From: CALGYY01 sp963678485
Lineage (GTDB): Bacteria > Bacteroidota > Bacteroidia > Bacteroidales > CAIWKO01
Assembly (NCBI GenBank): GCA_963678485.1
Contig: OY782882.1
Span: 3,596,001-3,660,000 of the forward strand
Direction of reading: 5' to 3'
Length of the DNA stretch: 64,000 bases
In this document: piece by piece, positions 8,320 to 17,740 of the stretch
Position numbering within the stretch: position 1 is the stretch's first letter
How the letters are laid out: every line of letters begins with the position of its first letter
Program-made: the position numbers and the translations under genes
Notes under the pieces: generated by a model
Seen by the model: only the letters and a program-made list of their open reading frames with translations
Told to the model about the DNA's origin: nothing
The model's database searches: none

Positions 8320-10316
8320 TGATGCGAAAAATTGTTGGAATATTCCTTATTTGTTGCTTCGCCTACATTGGCCTGTACGCGCAGGAAACAGACGATGCCT
8401 GCCCAAAGCTTACTAATAAAAAAGCAATCAAGTCTTACGAAATGGCCATGGAGCTTTTTGGCGATCGCAAAATGACTGCAGCAGTTCCGTACTTTAAGGA
8501 AGTCATCGAACTCGAACCTACCACAGCAGAACCCTATTATTACCTCGGCTACTATAATTTCAAAATTACTGAGAACTATTCTGCAGCTGAAGGTTATCTT
8601 ACCAAAGCTATCGCAATCTGTCCTGAGGTCGATCTGTATGCATACTACTTTTTGGGGGATATATATTACGGAAAAGAGGATTGGGCAAAAGCAGTAGAGT
8701 ACCTTAAGAAATTTGTTGAAGATCCTGCTCTGGTTGACAACGACGGTGATATCAACCGTGCCCGTGATATGCTTAAATGGAGCAAATTCTACAACGACCT
8801 TTACACTAAGCCTGTTCCTTTTGAACCCGAATATATCCGCGGTGTCTGTTCTCCCTTGCATGAATACCTGCCTTCATTTTCACCCGATGGGGAATTAGCT
8901 TTTTACACTCGTGTGCTTGAAATGCCGCCACGAAAGGATGACATCTTCCAGAAGAAGTATTATAAGGAAGCACTGTTCTGCAGCACCCTAGTGAATGGCG
9001 TATTCGACTCAGGTAAAGAAATGGGCTATCCCTTCAACGAAACGGAAAATGTAGGCGGTGCAAGCATTACTATTGATAATAAAACCTTGTTTGTAGCGGT
9101 TGGAACAATGATGATTGATGGCTACCTGAATGTTGATATTTATTATACGGTCAAAGGTTCTGATGGTTATTGGTCTGGGCTGGATACGGTACCCGGCATT
9201 AATGGCCGTCGCACTTGGGAAGCCATGCCCTCAGTTTCTTCTGATGGTAACGCACTATACTTTGTCAGTGATCGCCCCGGTGGATTTGGTGCGGGTGATA
9301 TATGGGTCGCGCGAAAAAAAGCTGATGGAACATGGTCGGCACCGGAAAATCTGGGTCCGGTGATTAACACGCCCGGCGATGAGAAAACTCCGTTTATTCA
9401 CACCGATAGTCAAACCCTGTATTTTACTTCGGGAGATGCGATGGATAACAATGGTCAGCTTACTGGTATTGGGCATCCGGGCTTGGGTGGACTTGATATT
9501 TTTTACTCCCGTTTGGGAGAAGATGGCAAATGGTCGAAGCCCGTTAATATTGGATATCCTATCAACACACCTAAAGATGAGTCAGGCTTTCTAGTGAGTA
9601 CTAATGGAAAAACTGGTTATTTCACCAGCACCAAACACAATGGTCCCGGAGGATACGATGTATACGGATTCAATCTTTACAAAGAAGCACGACCTGAAGA
9701 AGTGATGCTGATAAAAGGGGAGGTGAAGCAGGAAGATAATCAGCAGCCTGTGAATGCGCGCATCGAACTGAAAAATGTGGTTACAAAAAAGATCACCGAA
9801 ATCCCCGTCGATTCTATGACTGGGAAGTATGTTGCTGCACTGGTTTTCAAAAACGATTATATCCTTACGGTGAAAACCGACGATTACGCCTACGAATCAA
9901 AATACATTGCAAAGACGGATAGTGTGGTAGAAGAGACCAAAGTGAACTTTGAAGTTAAGCCTATCGTTGTTGGTGAATCCTATCGCCTCAATGATATTTT
10001 CTTCAGCACTAATTCTGCAGAGCTCACTCCGGAATCCTGTTTTGTTCTCGACGGATTTATTGAATTCCTTTCCGACAACGGAAAAATTAAAGTAAGTATT
10101 CAGGGGCACACCGATAATATAGGTAAAGCTGAAGACAATCTTCTCCTTTCGGAAAACCGCGCTAAATCGGTCTATGATTACATAGTATCAAAGGGCATAT
10201 CTGCCGATCGCCTAACCTATAAGGGCTTTGGTGAGGACAAACCAATCGCCACCAACGACACCTATGAAGGCCGCGCCAAGAACCGCCGCACAGAGTTTCT
10301 TATTATTGAGAAGTAG
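8319..10316 (+). CDS. PorE-like T9SS envelope protein (TPR, PD40 propeller, regulatory domain, OmpA-like)
   Basis: 665 residues from the ATG that overlaps the aroC stop; an upstream in-frame ATG at 8226 lies inside aroC and would bury the signal peptide. A signal peptide (1-21) is followed by TPR-like helices (about 35-160), PD40/WD40-like propeller repeats (about 170-455, e.g. LYFVSDRPGGFGAGDIW), a carboxypeptidase-regulatory-like domain (about 465-530) and an OmpA-like peptidoglycan-binding domain (about 550-665, GHTDN and NRRTEF). This order is that of PorE, a T9SS component that anchors the machinery to peptidoglycan. Bacteroidota carry several such paralogues, so the exact role is inferred. 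The six T9SS cargo proteins nearby fit. Confidence 0.8.
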   Translation: MMRKIVGIFLICCFAYIGLYAQETDDACPKLTNKKAIKSYEMAMELFGDRKMTAAVPYFKEVIELEPTTAEPYYYLGYYNFKITENYSAAEGYLTKAIAICPEVDLYAYYFLGDIYYGKEDWAKAVEYLKKFVEDPALVDNDGDINRARDMLKWSKFYNDLYTKPVPFEPEYIRGVCSPLHEYLPSFSPDGELAFYTRVLEMPPRKDDIFQKKYYKEALFCSTLVNGVFDSGKEMGYPFNETENVGGASITIDNKTLFVAVGTMMIDGYLNVDIYYTVKGSDGYWSGLDTVPGINGRRTWEAMPSVSSDGNALYFVSDRPGGFGAGDIWVARKKADGTWSAPENLGPVINTPGDEKTPFIHTDSQTLYFTSGDAMDNNGQLTGIGHPGLGGLDIFYSRLGEDGKWSKPVNIGYPINTPKDESGFLVSTNGKTGYFTSTKHNGPGGYDVYGFNLYKEARPEEVMLIKGEVKQEDNQQPVNARIELKNVVTKKITEIPVDSMTGKYVAALVFKNDYILTVKTDDYAYESKYIAKTDSVVEETKVNFEVKPIVVGESYRLNDIFFSTNSAELTPESCFVLDGFIEFLSDNGKIKVSIQGHTDNIGKAEDNLLLSENRAKSVYDYIVSKGISADRLTYKGFGEDKPIATNDTYEGRAKNRRTEFLIIEK

Positions 10317-10319
10317 ACT

Positions 10320-10625
10320 TGTTTTGGGTTAAGAGGTTATTGGGGTTATTGGGTTCTTGAATCGATTAGTTTTTTAAGCCCTGTCTCTATTAAGCGCTAC
10401 TTTATGATGAAGTCATTCCGGATTTAATCCGGAATCCCTTTGTTTATGGTTTTGGGGGTTAAAGGGTTTTTGGGTTATAAGGTTAATGGGTTTTGGGGTT
10501 AATTAGTTCAAAGGCAGAAACACTGGGTGTTGCAGAAGCTCTCACCATTAAAAATTTAATCATCCCTCAAATATCCAAAGCATGCATCGCCCCAGAAGCA
10601 CATTATCACATTACCACATTAAAAT
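10320..10625 (+). repeat. Composite dispersed repeat, forward orientation
   Basis: The 432-base gap after the PorE-like gene is mostly repeat: GGGTTATTGGG tracts at 10325-10350 and 10445-10500, the 21-bp palindrome at 10415-10435, the module with CAGAAAC and TGCAGAAGC (about 10510-10530), and ATTATCACATT near 10600-10620. The order matches the copy at 6670-7170. No gene is seen. Confidence 0.7.
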
Positions 10626-10691
10626 CGCATCGCGCCGACATAATCGCCCCCCTCGACAACTTCAATCGATAACTCGACTACTTCTAAAATA

Positions 10692-10720
10692 TTCGGTAAG
10701 AAAAAAATCAATTATATTTG
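10692..10720 (+). promoter_or_regulatory. Candidate Bacteroidota promoter
   Basis: TTCG at 10692-10695 and TATATTTG at 10713-10720 are 17 bases apart, close to the Bacteroidota TTTG/TAnnTTTG promoter. The -7 box lies 28 bases before the ATG of the large secreted protein. Confidence 0.45.
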
Positions 10721-10748
10721 ATGAAAATATATTATTAAAACACCAACA

Positions 10749-13700
10749 ATGATGAAAGTTCTTTACAAAATAGTCCTTTGTTTTTTACTGTTTACAAGCT
10801 TGAATGCTAATGCTCATTACTCCAAAGGCTTTGAAGTCGCCACAGTGTTTTCAAATGGGATTCATCAAAATGAGGGCTGTTCTTTAACTAATACACTGTT
10901 AGATTCCGTGTGTATAAATTACCTGTACCAGAATTCATTTGAAACCACCAATGGTCATTGGTTCTCCGGTGGTGCAAATAGTAGCTGGGCATGGGGCATT
11001 GTTTCCAAACCTACTATTAATGCCGCTTACGAAGGAAGCAAAGTTTGGGCAACCAGCATCAGAGGAAGTTATGGTCATCCGGAATCCTCTTATCTCGAAA
11101 GCCCTTGTTTTGATTTTTCTTTAGCTGAATATCCTGTATTCACCTTTGCTTATTGGGTGAATTCCGAGAATGGTGTAGATGGTTTCAGGCTTGACTATTC
11201 TATTGATAGCGGCGCCAGCTGGATTCCTGTAGCAGCTAATGCCATCTACAATCATAATTGGTGCACAGGAACAGCTGTTGCAGCACTTGGAACAGATGGA
11301 TGGACAGGAAGCACGGCAACCGGATATCAGCTTGCACAAACGCTCTTACCTTCTAATGTCGCCGGAAAGAATTATGTGAAATTTCGCTTCGTATTTGCTT
11401 CCGATAATAATAATTCACTGGAAGGTGTTGCGATAGATAATATTCATATTTACGAATTACCCTATAACGTAGGCGTGCAAAGTTTAACAAGCCCCGTAAG
11501 CGGATGCCTGATTGGTGGAGGCGTTAGTCCGGTGAAACTTACCGGCACCGTTAAAAATTTCGGGTATCGTCCGTTAAAGGTAGGATTGAAGGTTCCTTTA
11601 GAAATAAAACTCCGGAATGAAAATGTGGTGAAAGATACCCTCGTCATAGGGGCCATCGTAAATCAAAACGGTTCAGCAAACTTTACAACTACCAATAACT
11701 ATAATATCATTGCCAAAGGAGCTCACGCATTAAGATTAAACACAAATTTCGCTCAGGAGCTTGATAGATCGAATGACACTTTAAGGACAACAGTATATGT
11801 TTGGGGAATTCCCGGCTTTTCTTTGGGGCCGGATATTGCCGTTCCAAACCCTTTCCCTGCGAGTATATTTGTAGAAATTGATGCCGGGCTTAATGGCGTG
11901 GTGCCCTTTAATAATTACCTGTGGTCAACAACAGAGACGACAAGAGAAATTTTCTCAACATCCTATGGAACCTATAGTGTTAATGTCACTAACGAGAATG
12001 GTTGTAATGCTAATGATGCCATTAATATCATTGAATCTACCAATGATGTTCAAGTAATAGCTGCTGCCGGGATCGATAACGCATGTACATACCCAACACC
12101 GGTGCATCCGCAAATTACCATAAGGAATAATGGACCAAGCGGCGTTGGTCCAAGCTACTCTATGAAAAATGTACCATTAACATTAATAATTGATGGTGTG
12201 GCAGCATTTTCGGAAACTTTTACCCCATCAGCTGATATTTATTCGGGAGGTACTGCTGTTTATACTTTTACAAATGCTGTCAACATATCTACTCCTAAAA
12301 CATACGCTATCAGTATTTGTACAACAGTAAATGAAGATCCGGACAAAAGTAACGACACACTTAAAGTCTTGACTCACGTTTGGGGTACTCCCCAAATAAA
12401 TTTCCCTCAGGACACTATTGCAAGCCTCAATGCCACCTCTCTTGTGCTCGATGCTGGTGCGGGATTTCAATCGTATGCATGGAAGAATAGTCCTGTGACT
12501 ACACAAACATTTAATGTTCCCAGCTTAACTTCTGCATGGTATGTGGCAACCGTCACCGCTTTTAACGGATGCGGTGCAGATAAGGATAGTGTTTATATAA
12601 ACGCAAAAGATTTAAGTGTTATCGATATTGAAAATCCAACAAATACTATGTGCAACAAAGCCTTTCCAAAGGTTGCAGTACGCATAAAAAATGCTGGAAA
12701 CGATAATGTTGCTCCTGGTAGTATTGTAGAGATACGCTGTATCACTCCAAGTGAAAGTGTGGTTCAGAATTTTACACTCACCGACACACTTAAAACCGAT
12801 AGTACTTCATTGTTAGTCTTTAATAACAACGTTAATTTGCCTTTAGGCGATGGATTCATTACTGTATTGGCAAAAATCGCCAATGATCCTAATCCTTCAA
12901 ATGACCTTTTTGAAAAGTCGGTTCTAACTTATGAATCCCCCACTATTAATCTTGGCGCTGACAGGATCCTTCATGCATTGAGCGATACGTTAAGGGCCGC
13001 GAATACCTTTAATACTTATGATTGGATTCTCAATGCATCAAGTATAGGGAACGATTCCATTCTACCAGCAACAGCAAGCGGAATATACGCTATTACTGTT
13101 ACCGACAACAATGGCTGCGCTGCGTTCGATACAATTGTTCTTACCTTACTTGTTGATGATATTTCTTTAGATACACTCGAAAATCCAATCCCCGGCTGTG
13201 GTTTAGGTAATCCTGAAACAGTGAAGGTATCGATAAAAAATGGAGGTACTGAAGTAATCCCAAGTGGAAAGCAACTCGAAATTGGCTTTATACAGGAAGG
13301 CATTATAAAAACCGAAAACTTCATCCTGACAAGCGATCTCAATGCCGGACAAACCCGCAGCATTGATTTAACAAACACCATGGATTTTACTATAAAGAAA
13401 TCGTATCCTGTCAAAGTGTGGGTGACCATGACTGATGATTTGAGGATCGCCAACGATACACTCCCTGTTATCATTGATGCATATCCTCCGGTACTCTTTA
13501 GTTTTGGACCCGACATTCAATCAGGAATTCCTTATACACTAGATGCCGGTGCAGGATTCTCTTCATACCTGTGGAATACAGGAACTTCGAATTCATCAAT
13601 TGTTGTTGATACAAGCGGCGACTATTGGGTTGAGTTAGCAAATAGCTACGGCTGTATTGGTAGAGACACCGTGAATGTGATCATTGATTCTATGATATTA

Positions 13701-13976
13701 AATGTAATGTCAATTCAGGGAGCATTTGCAAACGTTGTATTATCCCCGAATCCCGTCAATGAAATACTCACACTCATCATTCAAACGGATGTTTCTGATA
13801 TATTTACAATCGATATAATAGACCCTCAGGGCAATATTATAAAAAGCATATTAACAGAAAGCACATCGCATTTTTGTGAAAAAATTGATACTCAACAATA
13901 CGTACCCGGGATTTACCTTATAAGTATAAGTAATGAAAAGGGTTTCAGGATATTTAAAATTATAGTGGTAGCATAG
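10749..13976 (+). CDS. Large secreted adhesin-like protein with T9SS sorting domain
   Basis: 1,075 residues. A signal peptide (about 1-22) is followed by a beta-rich, MAM/jelly-roll-like domain (about 55-235) and alternating modules. Some resemble CARDB domains (segments on NNGPSGVGP, KNAGNDNVAPGS, KNGGTEVIPSG); others are short Ig/PKD-like domains with LDAGAGFQSYAW or LDAGAGFSSYLW followed by VTDNNGC-like ends. The last 80 residues are a T9SS sorting domain (LSPNPVNE, YVPGIYLISI). No catalytic motif is seen. Such proteins are usually surface-bound or released adhesins; the function here is unknown. The start could be the second Met. Confidence 0.75.
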   Translation: MMKVLYKIVLCFLLFTSLNANAHYSKGFEVATVFSNGIHQNEGCSLTNTLLDSVCINYLYQNSFETTNGHWFSGGANSSWAWGIVSKPTINAAYEGSKVWATSIRGSYGHPESSYLESPCFDFSLAEYPVFTFAYWVNSENGVDGFRLDYSIDSGASWIPVAANAIYNHNWCTGTAVAALGTDGWTGSTATGYQLAQTLLPSNVAGKNYVKFRFVFASDNNNSLEGVAIDNIHIYELPYNVGVQSLTSPVSGCLIGGGVSPVKLTGTVKNFGYRPLKVGLKVPLEIKLRNENVVKDTLVIGAIVNQNGSANFTTTNNYNIIAKGAHALRLNTNFAQELDRSNDTLRTTVYVWGIPGFSLGPDIAVPNPFPASIFVEIDAGLNGVVPFNNYLWSTTETTREIFSTSYGTYSVNVTNENGCNANDAINIIESTNDVQVIAAAGIDNACTYPTPVHPQITIRNNGPSGVGPSYSMKNVPLTLIIDGVAAFSETFTPSADIYSGGTAVYTFTNAVNISTPKTYAISICTTVNEDPDKSNDTLKVLTHVWGTPQINFPQDTIASLNATSLVLDAGAGFQSYAWKNSPVTTQTFNVPSLTSAWYVATVTAFNGCGADKDSVYINAKDLSVIDIENPTNTMCNKAFPKVAVRIKNAGNDNVAPGSIVEIRCITPSESVVQNFTLTDTLKTDSTSLLVFNNNVNLPLGDGFITVLAKIANDPNPSNDLFEKSVLTYESPTINLGADRILHALSDTLRAANTFNTYDWILNASSIGNDSILPATASGIYAITVTDNNGCAAFDTIVLTLLVDDISLDTLENPIPGCGLGNPETVKVSIKNGGTEVIPSGKQLEIGFIQEGIIKTENFILTSDLNAGQTRSIDLTNTMDFTIKKSYPVKVWVTMTDDLRIANDTLPVIIDAYPPVLFSFGPDIQSGIPYTLDAGAGFSSYLWNTGTSNSSIVVDTSGDYWVELANSYGCIGRDTVNVIIDSMILNVMSIQGAFANVVLSPNPVNEILTLIIQTDVSDIFTIDIIDPQGNIIKSILTESTSHFCEKIDTQQYVPGIYLISISNEKGFRIFKIIVVA

Positions 13977-14096
13977 AATTTTTGTTCATTGCTCCGTATC
14001 TCAATTCGATTGATGCTATTTGGAAACTCACACAGTTTTAAGATCCCAAACTCTGTGTCAGGATTGCTCAAACATTTTAGCAAATTTGGAAAACAA

Positions 14097-14124
14097 TTGA
14101 AAACAATTGATTGCATATTTTTGA
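14097..14124 (+). promoter_or_regulatory. Candidate promoter of the EFR1/AraC cluster
   Basis: TTG at 14097-14099 and TATTTTTG at 14117-14124 are separated by 17 bases and match the Bacteroidota -33/-7 pattern. The -7 box ends 12 bases before the ATG at 14137. Confidence 0.4.
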
Positions 14125-14136
14125 AAAAAAATAAAT

Positions 14137-15171
14137 ATGGCAACTCAAGAACTCCTCCTATTTTATTTTTCCGGAACTGGCAATTCAAAAAATGTTGCTC
14201 AATGGATGTCAGCCGTGGCCTCAAAATATAATATTGAAAGTTCCATTAATAATATTTCAGATATTGATATTAATTCTATAAAACCAATTTCCATTGATTC
14301 GTTGGTAGTATTTGTTTCACCTGTACATGGGTTCAATTATCCTCCAGTAATGCTTCGGTTTATTGCCCGATTTCCCAAGGGGAAAAACAATGTAGTACTG
14401 ATGGATACAAGAGCGGGAATGTTAATCGGGAAGTATAATCTCCCAGGACTTTCAGGTGCTGCATTTTTATTTTCTTCTTTGTTACTCTTAAATAAAGGCT
14501 ACTCCATTGCAGGGATGAAATCTGTGGATTTACCTTCAAACTGGATGTCGCTTCATCCGGGATTAAATGAAAGAACAATCCGTATCCTTCATGAAAAACA
14601 TAAAGCCCAGGTAATAGATTTTGGCGAAAAAATCTTATCTGGCAAAAGGATATATGTTCCCTTCCATGAGTTTATTATTGATACTATCGTTGCCCCAATA
14701 TCCATAGGCTATTATTTTATTGGTCGTTTCTTGTTTGCCAAAACTTTTTATGCATCGGGTGATTGTAACAATTGCGATATATGCGTAAAAAATTGCCCTG
14801 TTAAAGCAATTGTAAAAATTAACAACAGGCCATTCTGGACGTTCAAATGCGAAAGTTGTATGCGTTGCATGAGCAACTGTCCCAAAAGAAGTATAGAAGC
14901 TGCCCACGGTTTTATTATCTCGTATTGTTTGATTTCTTCGGCTCTGACTGGGTTATTTTTCTACTATTTCAATAGTTTTGTCTTTGTTATTCCTGATGGG
15001 TTGATCCGATATGTTATAGAAACCTCTTTGTTTCTAATATTTCTGGGGGTAGCCTATCGTGTTATTCATTACTTAATGCGATTTAATTTTTTTGAACGTA
15101 TCATGGTTTATACGTCATTGACCAAGTATAAATTCTGGGGAAATCGTTACAAAGCACTAAAGAATTTTTGA
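14137..15171 (+). CDS. EFR1-like flavodoxin/ferredoxin fusion with membrane tail
   Basis: 344 residues. The N-terminal flavodoxin-like domain has the phosphate-binding loop FSGTGNSKNVA (about 11-21). A ferredoxin domain carries two full 4Fe-4S motifs, C210/C213/C216/C220 and C238/C241/C244/C248. The C-terminal 90 residues hold two predicted membrane helices (about 258-280 and 290-310). The EFR1 family combines flavodoxin and ferredoxin to move electrons; partners are usually unknown. The membrane tail suggests electron transfer at the inner membrane (inference). It is first in a three-gene run with an AraC regulator and a second EFR1-like gene; its stop overlaps the next start. Confidence 0.85.
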   Translation: MATQELLLFYFSGTGNSKNVAQWMSAVASKYNIESSINNISDIDINSIKPISIDSLVVFVSPVHGFNYPPVMLRFIARFPKGKNNVVLMDTRAGMLIGKYNLPGLSGAAFLFSSLLLLNKGYSIAGMKSVDLPSNWMSLHPGLNERTIRILHEKHKAQVIDFGEKILSGKRIYVPFHEFIIDTIVAPISIGYYFIGRFLFAKTFYASGDCNNCDICVKNCPVKAIVKINNRPFWTFKCESCMRCMSNCPKRSIEAAHGFIISYCLISSALTGLFFYYFNSFVFVIPDGLIRYVIETSLFLIFLGVAYRVIHYLMRFNFFERIMVYTSLTKYKFWGNRYKALKNF

Positions 15172-16040
15172 TGAAAAATGCCACCATCACTTATTACCAG
15201 CGGAAAGTTGAAGATACTCTTCAATACGTTCACAATCACTTGGACGAAAATTTATCCATAAATGAACTTGCCCAATACGCTGGAATATCGCAATTCCATT
15301 TTCACCGCATCTTAAAAGGTGTTTTGAATGAACCTATTGGCGCATATATCAACAAAGTACGACTTGATACTGCTGTTAAACTCATTAGATATACTGATGA
15401 ATCAATTAATAGCATTGCCGCCAAGATTGGATACAATGATGTATCCTCGTTTTCAAAGGCTTTTTCGAAAGAATTTGGGACTTCGCCACAGGAATACAAA
15501 TCCAATCGAGAAATGCTATTAAATACCAATGTTGACTACCTCATTGATGACAAAGGAAAACTTGTTTCTGAAATCAAACCGAAAATTTTTCTTTTTCCTG
15601 ACAAAAAAGTAATTTATATAAGGGTGATCGGGGAGTATGGTGGGCAAAAAGTTATGGACGCTTGGGAGCAATTAATAACTTTCGTAACGCAGCATAAACT
15701 TTTGGGTTGGAACCCAGAATTCTATTCAATTTATTATGATGACCCCGAAAATGTTGGTGTGGAAAATTGTATTTCAGATTTATGTTTTGTTACTAAGAAA
15801 GATATTGTAGATACTTCTATTTTTAAATCAAATCAACTCAGCAGAGGAAAATACGCTGTATTTAGATACAAAGGCCCTTATGAAAGGCTTTGGGAATTGT
15901 ACAACACAATTTATGGTGATTGGTTGTTGACTGCCGATTATAAATTACGAGATGTGCCAACCATGGAAAAGTATATCAACTATTCTCCTAAAACACCACC
16001 GAATAGCTTATTGACCGATATATACATTCCAATCGAATAA
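15171..16040 (+). CDS. AraC-family regulator with GyrI-like effector domain
   Basis: 289 residues from the ATG at 15171, which overlaps the preceding stop as TGATG; a TTG one codon earlier is unlikely. The N-terminal 100 residues are an AraC-type double helix-turn-helix (LSINELAQYAGISQFHFHRIL, then INSIAAKIGYNDVSSFSKAF with FGTSPQEYK). Residues about 120-289 form a GyrI/Rob-like effector-binding domain. This Rob/SoxS-like arrangement usually senses small hydrophobic or drug-like molecules. Lying between two EFR1 genes with overlap or two-base spacing, it probably controls this operon (inference). Confidence 0.9.
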   Translation: MKNATITYYQRKVEDTLQYVHNHLDENLSINELAQYAGISQFHFHRILKGVLNEPIGAYINKVRLDTAVKLIRYTDESINSIAAKIGYNDVSSFSKAFSKEFGTSPQEYKSNREMLLNTNVDYLIDDKGKLVSEIKPKIFLFPDKKVIYIRVIGEYGGQKVMDAWEQLITFVTQHKLLGWNPEFYSIYYDDPENVGVENCISDLCFVTKKDIVDTSIFKSNQLSRGKYAVFRYKGPYERLWELYNTIYGDWLLTADYKLRDVPTMEKYINYSPKTPPNSLLTDIYIPIE

Positions 16041-16042
16041 TT

Positions 16043-16843
16043 ATGAAAGTCGAATTAAGATATTTTACAGGAACGGGAAATTCCTTAAAAGTTTTAAGTA
16101 TAGGTCGGGACGTGTTTATTGAGAACAAACATTCGGTAAATATATCAGCAATAAAAATCGACGAGCGAATTGATGCTGCCGACTTAATTGGATTTTGCTT
16201 TCCGGTTTATGCCTTTGGGATTCCAAGAATATGTCGTAACTATCTAAATAAACTACATTGCTTTGAGAATAAACAGAAGGTCTTCGTGTGGATAACAGCG
16301 GGCGATGATGATGAATCGGGTTTTGCAGTAAATGAAGCTAAAAAGATTTTAGAAAAGAAAAATTGTGTCATAGTTTATACAGGCGTGGTTCAGATGCCTA
16401 TCAACTGGACAACTTCATCACTACCTCCTTTTCCTCCCAATAAAGAAGCAGCAGCTTTGATCATCGAGAAAGGAATTTGCTTAACTAAAAGCATGACATT
16501 CGAAATTATCTCGGGAACAAATAGATTTCATCAGTTTAATTATCCAAAACGATACAGTATATTTAAGTTCTATTTCGATTATCTTTTATTCAAATATGTA
16601 GGATTGAATAATATGTGGCGTAATTTTTTGGTTTACGAGAGTTGCGTTGGATGTTGCTTTTGTGCAAGAATCTGCCCAACAGGAGGCGTACAGATCGTTA
16701 ACAAGAAACCAGCATGGAATTCATCTTGCGAACAATGCATGCGGTGTGTGAATTGTTGTCCTAAAGAAGCAATTTATCAGTCGATGGGCGGTGATACCAA
16801 AGGAAAAAATAAATATTTGGAGCCGAGTTTCAAACCAATATAG
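16043..16843 (+). CDS. EFR1-like flavodoxin/ferredoxin protein, soluble
   Basis: 266 residues. The flavodoxin-like loop YFTGTGNS is at 7-14, and two 4Fe-4S motifs lie near the C terminus: C201/C204/C207/C211 (with an extra C205) and C229/C232/C235/C239. It lacks the membrane tail of the upstream EFR1-like protein and is only distantly similar to it, so it is not a recent duplicate. Two bases after the regulator, it is surely co-transcribed. The two proteins may form a membrane/soluble redox pair; the electron donor and acceptor are not evident. Confidence 0.85.
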   Translation: MKVELRYFTGTGNSLKVLSIGRDVFIENKHSVNISAIKIDERIDAADLIGFCFPVYAFGIPRICRNYLNKLHCFENKQKVFVWITAGDDDESGFAVNEAKKILEKKNCVIVYTGVVQMPINWTTSSLPPFPPNKEAAALIIEKGICLTKSMTFEIISGTNRFHQFNYPKRYSIFKFYFDYLLFKYVGLNNMWRNFLVYESCVGCCFCARICPTGGVQIVNKKPAWNSSCEQCMRCVNCCPKEAIYQSMGGDTKGKNKYLEPSFKPI

Positions 16844-16899
16844 CGAGATCAAAGGTTTCCTTTTTGTAGATTTAATTTTGAAGTGGTAATTCTTTTTAC

Positions 16900-17077
16900 A
16901 TTTATTCGTGAGCCTTGGTTTTTAAAAGCCTAAGACGAATTAAAAGCCTTAGGCGAACAATCCCGCCAACGGCGGAGTGTAAAATACCCCGCCCTTCTAG
17001 GACGGAATGTTGGGGCCGGAGCCCCGCAGAGCGGGATTTCGTGAACTCAACTTGACCCTCGGTTCATGCACGTGATT
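16900..17077. repeat. 178-bp dispersed repeat, copy 1
   Basis: In the 491-base gap before the TonB-C gene, this segment aligns without visible indels to 25415-25592 in the same orientation, at roughly 85-90% identity by eye. It begins TTCGTGAGCCTTGG, holds AGCCTTAGGCGAACAATCCC and ends with CCCCGCAGAGCGGGATTTCG. Internal short inverted matches (CCGCC/GGCGG and CCCCGC/GCGGG) suggest a structured element. No ORF is seen. Confidence 0.7.
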
Positions 17078-17262
17078 TGTTGAAATATTCTGATGCGAAG
17101 AGTTTTTCAATCAAAAAATTTGTTGTTGATCATTGATAAGAGTTTTGGGATTCCTTTAACATAACAGTATTCGCGTTTGTATTCAACGCCCATTGACTTA
17201 AATCATTGATGCTTCTCCAAGCATCCCATTTATCTCCCTCTATCAATTTCCCCAATTTTTTC

Positions 17263-17270
17263 TATCTTTG
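17263..17270 (+). promoter_or_regulatory. Candidate -7 promoter element
   Basis: TATCTTTG matches the Bacteroidota -7 consensus TAnnTTTG and lies 64 bases before the ATG of the TonB-C protein, the first gene of the five-gene run that includes the CHAT peptidase. No clear -33 TTTG is visible. Confidence 0.35.
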
Positions 17271-17334
17271 AAAAAAAAACAGAAAATGCGTACATTTTCT
17301 ATTGCAGTAGTATTAACAAATAAATCCTGATCAA

Positions 17335-17739
17335 ATGAGAAAAATTATTTTCAGTATGGCCTGCAGTCTGCTTTGCAGTCTGACTATGGCGCAGGGCAAC
17401 TTCACCGTTGTTCAGCAAAAACAAGCACAGTATCCCGCAGGGGATGTTGCTTTTCAAGATTACTTTAATGTAAATCTTAAATACAATCAGGCTGCCTTCG
17501 ATAAACGCCTTTATGGCAGCGTAATGGTGAGCTTTAACGTGATGCCCGATAGTACTCTTTCTGATATTACCGTGCTTTCCGGCGTGGGCTATGGCGTGGA
17601 TGAAGAAGTCGCTACACTGCTGGCCCCCATGAAATTTGCCCCCGCTATCGCTAATGGTGTCGTGGTAAGATCCAATATGATCGTCTCTATCACCATCAAA
17701 GCCATTCCTAAACCAGAATTGCAAATAGAAAAACCATAG
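17335..17739 (+). CDS. Small exported TonB C-terminal-domain protein
   Basis: 134 residues. A signal peptide (1-20, ending TMAQ) is followed by a TonB_C-like fold: GSVMVSFNVMPDSTLSDITVLSG, then DEEVATLLAPMKFAPAIANG and a final VSITIKAI strand. It has no N-terminal membrane anchor and no Pro-rich linker, so it is not a canonical energy-transducing TonB. Stand-alone TonB_C proteins are common in Bacteroidota and poorly understood. It is the first gene of a co-directional run and is two bases from the SanA-like gene. Confidence 0.75.
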   Translation: MRKIIFSMACSLLCSLTMAQGNFTVVQQKQAQYPAGDVAFQDYFNVNLKYNQAAFDKRLYGSVMVSFNVMPDSTLSDITVLSGVGYGVDEEVATLLAPMKFAPAIANGVVVRSNMIVSITIKAIPKPELQIEKP

Positions 17740-17740
17740 C

